From positions 1-21,069 of the forward strand of contig DAOPYA010000074.1 in NCBI GenBank assembly GCA_035352635.1: 21,069 bases of DNA, given 5' to 3'. Origin of the DNA: Rifleibacterium sp035352635. Its GTDB lineage: Bacteria; Muiribacteriota; Ozemobacteria; Ozemobacterales; Ozemobacteraceae. Positions within the stretch are counted from its first letter, which is position 1; each line of letters starts with the position of its first letter. Both the position numbers and the translations under genes were made by a program. Positions 15,206-21,069 of the stretch are shown here, in pieces. The notes beneath the pieces were generated by a model that did no database searches, was not told the DNA's origin, and worked only from the letters and a program-made list of their open reading frames with translations.

Positions 15206-16495
15206 ATGCTGTTATACAATCTTTTACACCCTGAAGATAAAGCCAGCTTCAGCCAGGCCCTGCAACAAGGCCTTGGCCGCGATCGAGGTTTATTTTTTCC
15301 TGAAAAAATACCGGTTCTTGAAGACGTGGAAACTCTGCTGCGCCTGCCTTTCGTTGAGCGTAGCGAAAAAATTCTTGCCGCCTGGCTGGCAGACGAGATT
15401 CCAGCAAAACGACTCGGGTTAATGGTGCGCAAGGCTTTTTCTTTTCCAGTGCCAGTGGTCAGAGTTGATGCCCGCCGATTCGCGCTCGAACTGTTTCATG
15501 GCCCAACTCTCGCCTTTAAAGACTTTGGCGCCAGATTTATGGCTCAATGCCTCAGTGAACTGGCTGGCAATCAACCGGTAACCATTCTGACAGCAACATC
15601 GGGCGATACAGGCGCGGCTGTCGCGGCCGCCTTTCACAATCTTCCCAATATCAGGGTTGTCATTCTCTACCCCGAAGGCCGCATCAGCACCCTTCAAGAA
15701 AAAATGTTCTGCACCCTGGGCGGCAACATTCACACCATTGCCATCAGCAGTGACTTTGACGCCTGCCAGGAACTCGTCAAACAAGCCTTTGCCGACACAC
15801 AATTAAATCGCACCCTGCACCTCAATTCTGCCAATTCGATCAATATCAGCCGCTTGCTGGCGCAAATCTGCTACTTTTTTGAGGGAATAGCCGTCGCGCG
15901 GGCTGCTACCCCGGGCGACCCTGTCGTTGCAGTGCCAAGCGGTAATTTTGGCGACCTGACCGCCGGATTATTCGCCCAGGCGATGGGCTTGCCGATCAAA
16001 CGGTTTATCGCTGCCACCAATGCCAACGATACCGTACCCCGGTATCTTAAAACCTCTGTCTGGGCAGCAAAGCCTACGGTTCAAACCATGTCGAACGCCA
16101 TGGATGTCGCTGAACCAAGCAACTGGCCACGCGTCGAAGCTATTTTCAGAAGCACCCGTCAACCCTTGTCTCAACTGACCGGAATCGCAATTTCTGAAGA
16201 TGAAACCAGAGCTTCGATGATCGCGCTGCATGCCTCGGGCTATCTTGCCGAGCCACACGCTGCGGTGGCAGCCTGTGCTCTCGAGCAATCGCTCGGCTCT
16301 GGCGAAACCGGTCTTTTTCTTGCCACCGCCCACCCGGCAAAATTCAAAGACCGGGTCGATGAAACGCTTAAAACCACGATTCCGTTACCCATGGCCCTGG
16401 CTGAAGCTGCCCGGCGACCGTCATTGTCAGAACAGCTTCCCCCTGACTTCGGGCAACTCAAAGAGCGATTGCAACAAATCTGCCAGGTCAGATAA
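15206..16495 (+). CDS. thrC: Threonine synthase
   Basis: A 429-residue PLP enzyme that converts O-phosphohomoserine to threonine, the last step of the pathway. Lys105 in FHGPTLAFKDFGARF is the PLP Schiff-base lysine; LTATSGDTGAAVA (128-140) and VPSGNFGDLTAGLFA are the cofactor- and phosphate-binding loops. The N-terminus (LYNLLHPEDKASFSQAL, then GRDRGLFFPE) matches the E. coli-like class of about 428 residues rather than the shorter Gram-positive class. An AAAGAGG ribosome site precedes the ATG. It follows thrB by 49 bases with no terminator between, so thrABC is one operon. Confidence 0.96.
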   Translation: MLLYNLLHPEDKASFSQALQQGLGRDRGLFFPEKIPVLEDVETLLRLPFVERSEKILAAWLADEIPAKRLGLMVRKAFSFPVPVVRVDARRFALELFHGPTLAFKDFGARFMAQCLSELAGNQPVTILTATSGDTGAAVAAAFHNLPNIRVVILYPEGRISTLQEKMFCTLGGNIHTIAISSDFDACQELVKQAFADTQLNRTLHLNSANSINISRLLAQICYFFEGIAVARAATPGDPVVAVPSGNFGDLTAGLFAQAMGLPIKRFIAATNANDTVPRYLKTSVWAAKPTVQTMSNAMDVAEPSNWPRVEAIFRSTRQPLSQLTGIAISEDETRASMIALHASGYLAEPHAAVAACALEQSLGSGETGLFLATAHPAKFKDRVDETLKTTIPLPMALAEAARRPSLSEQLPPDFGQLKERLQQICQVR

Positions 16496-16557
16496 TTCAG
16501 CAATCTGGTTTTATAAAAATAACGTGGCAAAACATTAACGCCGAAACGAGGAAAAAA

Positions 16558-18591
16558 ATGAAAGATCAATCTGCCGATCCCCAGAACCTGCAAGCATGGT
16601 GTTTCCCTGCCTGGGCACGCGCCGCCGGGGTTATCGTTTTTGTCTTCGGGTTACTTGATTGTTTTTCAATTTCTCCCCAAACCCGTATGCCGATCGGCTT
16701 TTTATTGATGTTTGCAGGCATGCTGGTCTGCCGCGCCCATCTGGAAACGGCTAAGCAGCATGGCGTTTCCTGGCTGCCCATGAGCTTTCAGCTCTGGGGC
16801 TGGTTTAATATTTTCCTGTTTTTTTTCGCAACTTTCATGTTGCCGGGCCTGATACGCAGAGGCTTAATAGACTACTCCGTGCTTTCTCCTCTATGGATGG
16901 TCTTTGGCATCTGGCTGACCTGGCACGCGCATAAGGTTATCAATGCCTTTCGCGGCCTTGAAAACGACCTCGACCAGCGTTTCAACAACGCCAAGGCCCT
17001 GTTCAGATTCTCATTGCTGTGCACCCTGTTTTATCTTCTGGTGGCCGAAATTCCCATGTTCAACATGGAACCTGTTCCCGGGCAAACCGTAACTTTCTAC
17101 CCGATGATGAGCGAATACATGACCCAGTCTTCAGATGGATCAGCATCTGGAGTTCTCGGCCTCGCAAGAGTTCAAAATAAACTGGATGTCTCAACAAATC
17201 GCGATTTTATGCTGGGCCTGAAGCTTTTTTACTGGTTCCTGATGCAGTTCGTTCTGATACCCGTCTTCTGGTTCATTTCGGGAAAAAGTCGCCCATGGCT
17301 TCTCAGCATCTATAGCGCCGCTAATGCTATGGTTCTGGTTGCCCTGCCCCTGCAATTCAGCCTGCAATACAATTTTACCGCCTTCGGAGCAAATGGATTC
17401 ATCCAGATCGGTTACTGGATACTATGGGTGCCTGTTTTACTGCAATTTGCCAGTCTGCCTGGTTTTTTCGCGACGAATACCGGCAGCAGCATAAAATTGT
17501 CCTCTCCGGCCACCCACAAAGAATTGCCCGTGATCGCCCACCCCCGCAGGTCGATTCTGGCCTGCGCCGGCATTGTCGTAGTTTTAACCCTGTTTATGCC
17601 ATATTTAAAGCGCCCTGCCCTTGTTAGCCTGATTATGGCTGGCCAGGCCGGCCGCATTGAGCATTTCGCCTATTATCTTGAAAAAGTCAAAAGACAGAAT
17701 CCGGAAAATCCAATCGAAAAGGCTCTGAACCAGGCGATCGAAAAAAATCAGTTCAAGCTCGTCGAATGGCTGCTGACGCAGAAACCAGATCTTAACAAGA
17801 GTGATGGTCCCCGTGGATATCCGCCGCTCTGGTGGGCTTTGCGTGGTTCAGGCAATTTCGCCGTCACAGAAATGCTTCTCAAGGCTGGCGCAAACCCAAA
17901 CCTCCCTCTGTATATTTTTAATGGCGAAAACAGCATCGGTTTTATTCTTTCGGGTCATTATTCCAAAGAAGACACAATCAGATACCTGCAGTTAATTGCC
18001 AGGTATGGTGCCAACTTCAAAGCACCGGTTAACATGGCCGGCGAATACCCGGTTGAATTCGCCCTGCGTAATAGTTACCGCAACTACAATGTTTTACCCA
18101 CGCTCATAGAATTGGGTGCAGAACCCCTTAAAACCGCCAAAGAAAACCTCTTTTATCTCGCCATGCAAGCCGAAAAACCCGAAATAATGCAGACACTCAT
18201 TGATGCCGGCATGACAGAACAGCTCAGAGACAGTGAAGGCAACACCTTCCTTCATATTCTGGCAGAAAAAAGGGATTTTGACCGAAACAACCTTGCTCGC
18301 TATAAGGTTGAACCATACATGCCCAAGGTCATCAACGCCAAAAACAATGCCGGCAAAACCCCACTGCACCTCGCGGTCGAAAAAAAGCATCGCGATGCCG
18401 TAGAAACACTGCTTGAGCTCGGTGCTGACCAGTATATGCCTGATAGTAGCGGCGTAACGCCCCGTGGCTTTGCCGAGAAACAACCGATTATTCCAATACT
18501 GAAACTGATGGATAGGTTCACAAATCAGGCCAAGCCCAGTGCGTCTTCAGTCACGCCGCCCGTCAAACCAGTCCCAGACCCGAATCAGTAA
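16558..18591 (+). CDS. Polytopic membrane protein with C-terminal ankyrin-like repeats
   Basis: A 677-residue protein in two parts. Residues 1-350 hold about eight or nine hydrophobic segments (around 21-38, 45-59, 80-96, 108-124, 150-165, 218-240, 247-268, 281-303 and 332-350), with a hydrophilic loop at about 166-216. Residues about 385-650 contain degenerate ankyrin repeats; the clearest are GYPPLWWALRGSGNFAVTEM followed by LLKAGANPN, and GKTPLHLAVEKKHRDAVETL followed by LELGADQ. A Pro/Ser-rich tail ends the protein. The repeats would bind partner proteins, probably on one face of the membrane; the partner and function are unknown. The ribosome site is GAGG about 7 bases before the ATG. 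It begins 62 bases after thrC without an obvious terminator, so read-through from the thr operon is possible. Confidence 0.85.
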   Translation: MKDQSADPQNLQAWCFPAWARAAGVIVFVFGLLDCFSISPQTRMPIGFLLMFAGMLVCRAHLETAKQHGVSWLPMSFQLWGWFNIFLFFFATFMLPGLIRRGLIDYSVLSPLWMVFGIWLTWHAHKVINAFRGLENDLDQRFNNAKALFRFSLLCTLFYLLVAEIPMFNMEPVPGQTVTFYPMMSEYMTQSSDGSASGVLGLARVQNKLDVSTNRDFMLGLKLFYWFLMQFVLIPVFWFISGKSRPWLLSIYSAANAMVLVALPLQFSLQYNFTAFGANGFIQIGYWILWVPVLLQFASLPGFFATNTGSSIKLSSPATHKELPVIAHPRRSILACAGIVVVLTLFMPYLKRPALVSLIMAGQAGRIEHFAYYLEKVKRQNPENPIEKALNQAIEKNQFKLVEWLLTQKPDLNKSDGPRGYPPLWWALRGSGNFAVTEMLLKAGANPNLPLYIFNGENSIGFILSGHYSKEDTIRYLQLIARYGANFKAPVNMAGEYPVEFALRNSYRNYNVLPTLIELGAEPLKTAKENLFYLAMQAEKPEIMQTLIDAGMTEQLRDSEGNTFLHILAEKRDFDRNNLARYKVEPYMPKVINAKNNAGKTPLHLAVEKKHRDAVETLLELGADQYMPDSSGVTPRGFAEKQPIIPILKLMDRFTNQAKPSASSVTPPVKPVPDPNQ

Positions 18592-18618
18592 AAGAACTAT
18601 TTGTTAAATTCGGGTCTG
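18575..18618. terminator. Inverted repeat over the shared 3' ends of two convergent genes
   Basis: CAGACCCGAAT (18575-18585) and ATTCGGGTCTG (18608-18618) form a perfect 11-base stem around a 22-base AT-rich loop that contains both stop codons. Each arm is the last coding stretch of one gene. It could act as a bidirectional terminator, but there is no long T run next to the stem, so this is moderate support only. Confidence 0.45.
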
Positions 18619-19853
18619 ATATGGCGAATGCGCATTGCGCAGCTTAACGACGATATTATACAAAACACCCCGCCAACGACCATGGCCGTCGGGGTTGAAG
18701 TCTGGGTCGACAGCCAGCCCATAAAAAGCCCGCCGGCCGGCGACATGCCGGTGAACGACATCGACGACAGACTCATCACCCTGCTGATTTTATCGCGCTC
18801 GGTGATTGTCTGCAACAGGGTATTGCTCGATGACCACCCCATAACAATGCAGGCACCCATAAGGGCTGCGAATGGCATGGCAGCAAAAAGACTTTTGCAA
18901 TAAGCCATGGCAATGGTCGAGATACCATAAATCATGAAAGCGGCAGGTGGCAGTCGTTGAATGCCTTCAAGTTTGCGCCTTGAAGCCAGACCAAGCGCTG
19001 CAATAATCGCACCGAAGCCCATGGCACCGGTCAGATACCCCAGGGTCGTGGCCCCACCACCGAGCATGCGGTCAGCGATGACCGGAAACAAAACCATATG
19101 CACCGACATGCCCATAAAGCTAGACACACCCAGCAACACCAGCATTGGAAAAATGAGTTTGTGGCGGTATGAATAGCGCAAACCATCAATAATGCGCACC
19201 ATGAAAGACTCGGATTCTTTGCCAACTGCCCCCGCTGCAACCTGGCCGATGTTTTCACGCTCAAGGGTCATGGTGGCAAGTACCCAGGCAAATGGCAGAT
19301 AAGAAAAACTGTTCAGCAAAAAGCAGATTCCCTCGCCATAGACGGCAACAATGATGCCAGCCAAAGCCGGGCCGACCATGCGGGCCATGTTAAAACCTGT
19401 TGAGTTCAGGGCAATGGCATTCGCCAGCATACGTCGATCATTGAACATATCATTGATAAACGAGTGCCGGCCGGGCATATCAAAAGCATTGGTCATGCCC
19501 AACAGCAGGCTGAGAAAGAAAATCCACAAGACACTTATATGGCCGGTAAGAGTCAGAACCGCCATGGTCATTGCCTGGCCGAACCCGAGAATTTGCGAAA
19601 AAACAAGAATCTTGCGGCGGTGCCCTCCATCGAGAACCGCCCCGGCATAAGGCATCAGCAGAAACGAGCTGAACCAGCCGGCAAAAGTAATGATCGCCAG
19701 CCAATTCGCAGAACCGGTGAGGCGATAAACAAGCCAGCTGATGCCAAGGCGCTGCATCCAGGTGCCGAACGACGAAATGGTGTTCGCCACAAAGTAACGA
19801 CGGTAATGTGCCGCCTCAAAAGCCAGAAAAGTTTGCTTTAATCGGCCTGACAT
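18597..19853 (-). CDS. MFS transporter, EntS/MFS_3-like exporter
   Basis: A 418-residue membrane protein with about twelve hydrophobic segments typical of the major facilitator superfamily. The N-terminus (YRRYFVANTISSFGTWMQRLG, about 18-37 of the mature frame) and the loop motif GAVLDGGHRRK (71-81, a form of the MFS motif A) match the MFS_3/EntS-like branch, whose members export siderophores, drugs or other small molecules. A second loop GRHSFINDM and FNMARMVGPALAG are also family-like. The start at 19853 is preferred because AGG lies about 10 bases upstream; an ATG at 19889 would add 12 residues but has no ribosome site. It converges with the ankyrin gene, with only 5 bases between stop codons. 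The substrate cannot be told. Confidence 0.88.
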   Translation of the reverse strand: MSGRLKQTFLAFEAAHYRRYFVANTISSFGTWMQRLGISWLVYRLTGSANWLAIITFAGWFSSFLLMPYAGAVLDGGHRRKILVFSQILGFGQAMTMAVLTLTGHISVLWIFFLSLLLGMTNAFDMPGRHSFINDMFNDRRMLANAIALNSTGFNMARMVGPALAGIIVAVYGEGICFLLNSFSYLPFAWVLATMTLERENIGQVAAGAVGKESESFMVRIIDGLRYSYRHKLIFPMLVLLGVSSFMGMSVHMVLFPVIADRMLGGGATTLGYLTGAMGFGAIIAALGLASRRKLEGIQRLPPAAFMIYGISTIAMAYCKSLFAAMPFAALMGACIVMGWSSSNTLLQTITERDKISRVMSLSSMSFTGMSPAGGLFMGWLSTQTSTPTAMVVGGVFCIISSLSCAMRIRHIRPEFNK

Positions 19854-19938
19854 GTAATTTTTGCCTGCAATAAATACCTGATGCGGCATAGCGCATCGGT
19901 TTACCCGTTTTTAACAGCGCCAACTTGGGTCTGAGAAA

Positions 19939-19973
19939 ATCTGCCGGTGCCGAAGTTTTCGGCACCGGCAGAT
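19939..19973 (-). terminator. Rho-independent terminator of the aminomutase gene
   Basis: A perfect 16-base stem (ATCTGCCGGTGCCGAA at 19939-19954 and its complement at 19958-19973) with a 3-base loop. On the minus strand the stem is followed by a short T run (TTTTC). It lies 18 bases beyond the stop codon of the aminomutase gene and separates it from the MFS gene. Confidence 0.85.
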
Positions 19974-19991
19974 CATTCAAACCAAAATAGA

Positions 19992-21069
19992 TCAGAGGCG
20001 TTTTTTTGTTTTGAGAATCTTAACCATTGAATTTACGACCTGAATACCCTTGGTGCCACGGCCAAAGCCGTCATCCATGCCGCATTCACGGGCGATGTCA
20101 CGGGTTACCTGAGTGCCGCCGCACATAACCATCACCTTGTCTCTGATGCCTTTTTCTCGGCAGAGTTCATCAAGCTTGCGCATGTTCTTGCGGTGAACAT
20201 CATTATGACTGATGATCGTGCTGATAAGAATGGCGTCAGCGCCTGTTTCGATGGCAGCATCAACCATTTTGCCTATCGGCACCGAGGTGCCAAGATAGTG
20301 GTATTTAACTCCGTATTTTTCGATACCGCCATGCTTGATGTCGAGAATTTCGCGCAGACCAACTGAGTGCTCGTCTTCGCCGACCGTGCCGGCAACGACT
20401 TTCAGGCCTATTTTTTTGATGCCGGCGCGAATTTCATCTTCGCTGAGCATTTCTTCTTTGGGCGGGATCTTCAGCGTCGTGCGGTCAATTGCAAAATCAA
20501 CCTTACCCTTGACTTCGACGAAAGTTCCTTCGCTCGGGTGCATTACCTGGGTGTTAATGACCTCTGGGTCTTTAAGACCCATCTTTTTAGCCATTTCAAG
20601 GGCTGCAACCCTTGACACTTCAACTTCTTCGGGCACAAACAGTTGAACCAGCACGGTACCATCGCCGGCCCATTCCGCTTCAGGCTTGATCATCTTGCCT
20701 TTTCGGAATTCAACAGTCTTCTGCAGGCGCAGATTGCAGTTGTCGGTCTGATCGATTTCGTCGATGTAGGCGATCTTTTCGGGTTTGCACAGAGTGCAGC
20801 CTTTAATGGGGTCACAGGGTTTTTTAAGGCCGGCCGGCAGATGATTGATGCCAAAAACACTGCAAACCGGGGCCATGTAATCAGCGGCGCGTTCAACGAT
20901 TGAACCAGCGCCAACCCCACCCTTGCCGTCACGGGCAATGCCATCACCGTTGCGAATCGGGTATTTGCCAGAATCAACAAAGAAACCCTTTTCGACGGCA
21001 GAGAAGTAACCACCTGATTCGGCCATTTCTTCAAGGAAACAGACGGCGCGATCTTTGATATCGCGAACC
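19992..21069 (-). CDS. oraE: Adenosylcobalamin-dependent aminomutase large subunit, D-ornithine 4,5-aminomutase type (partial, N-terminus off the right edge)
   Basis: About 358 C-terminal codons are visible. The first part (SGGYFSAVEKGFFVDSGKYP, GDGIARDGKGGVGAG) is the end of the catalytic barrel domain. The second part is the cobalamin-binding Rossmann domain with the base-on motif DEHSVG (20358-20375; His is the cobalt ligand) and the PLP lysine in DIKHGG (Lys codon at 20334-20336). CGGTQVT and GFGRGTKGI complete the domain. In D-lysine 5,6-aminomutase these parts are separate subunits (KamD, KamE), whereas in D-ornithine 4,5-aminomutase they form one chain (OraE); the continuous frame here favours OraE. 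The enzyme would move the terminal amino group of D-ornithine during amino-acid fermentation. A lysine enzyme with fused subunits cannot be excluded. A strong terminator follows. Confidence 0.85.
   Translation of the reverse strand, partial: VRDIKDRAVCFLEEMAESGGYFSAVEKGFFVDSGKYPIRNGDGIARDGKGGVGAGSIVERAADYMAPVCSVFGINHLPAGLKKPCDPIKGCTLCKPEKIAYIDEIDQTDNCNLRLQKTVEFRKGKMIKPEAEWAGDGTVLVQLFVPEEVEVSRVAALEMAKKMGLKDPEVINTQVMHPSEGTFVEVKGKVDFAIDRTTLKIPPKEEMLSEDEIRAGIKKIGLKVVAGTVGEDEHSVGLREILDIKHGGIEKYGVKYHYLGTSVPIGKMVDAAIETGADAILISTIISHNDVHRKNMRKLDELCREKGIRDKVMVMCGGTQVTRDIARECGMDDGFGRGTKGIQVVNSMVKILKTKKRL

Overview
This 21 kb window looks like the chromosome of a free-living bacterium of moderate GC content. 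Most genes are housekeeping or envelope genes; a roughly 6 kb accessory island sits in the middle. The partial right-hand gene, an adenosylcobalamin/PLP aminomutase of the D-ornithine/D-lysine type, points to an anaerobic amino-acid fermenter. The exported SH3b and zinc-ribbon proteins and a complete thrA-thrB-thrC cluster with a fused aspartokinase-homoserine dehydrogenase fit a Gram-negative-type organism. I cannot fix the phylum from the sequence; a poorly cultivated lineage such as Candidatus Riflebacteria is only a weak guess.

Left part (1-4694, all minus strand): a partial secreted protein with three SH3b repeats; a HAD-IB phosphatase-like protein preceded by a secreted double zinc-ribbon protein (probably one transcript); and a 676-residue fusion of tRNA-guanine transglycosylase (Tgt) with an MnmC2-type methyltransferase. 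Both halves of the fusion belong to enzyme families that modify wobble position 34 of tRNA.

Middle accessory island (about 4700-11300, mostly plus strand): an apparently solitary ribbon-helix-helix antitoxin, a complete HEPN/MNT (HepT/MntA-type) toxin-antitoxin pair, a truncated second ribbon-helix-helix antitoxin that still has its promoter and a likely operator, and a large gene interrupted by a complete IS66-family element. The element (7352-9840) is flanked by an 8 bp target duplication, CCGGCAGC. Removing it and one duplication copy restores an uninterrupted 600-residue frame: a microbial-type poly(ADP-ribose) glycohydrolase-like domain (TIGR02452 type) fused to an alpha/beta-hydrolase-like domain. 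This fusion is the most unusual object in the window.

Right part (11322-21069): a small unknown gene, an extended -10 promoter, and the thrABC threonine operon (aspartate to threonine apart from the semialdehyde dehydrogenase step). Then come a polytopic membrane protein with ankyrin-like repeats, a convergent MFS exporter with an inverted repeat over the shared 3' ends, and a strong terminator closing the partial aminomutase gene. I see no tRNA, rRNA, CRISPR array or riboswitch.
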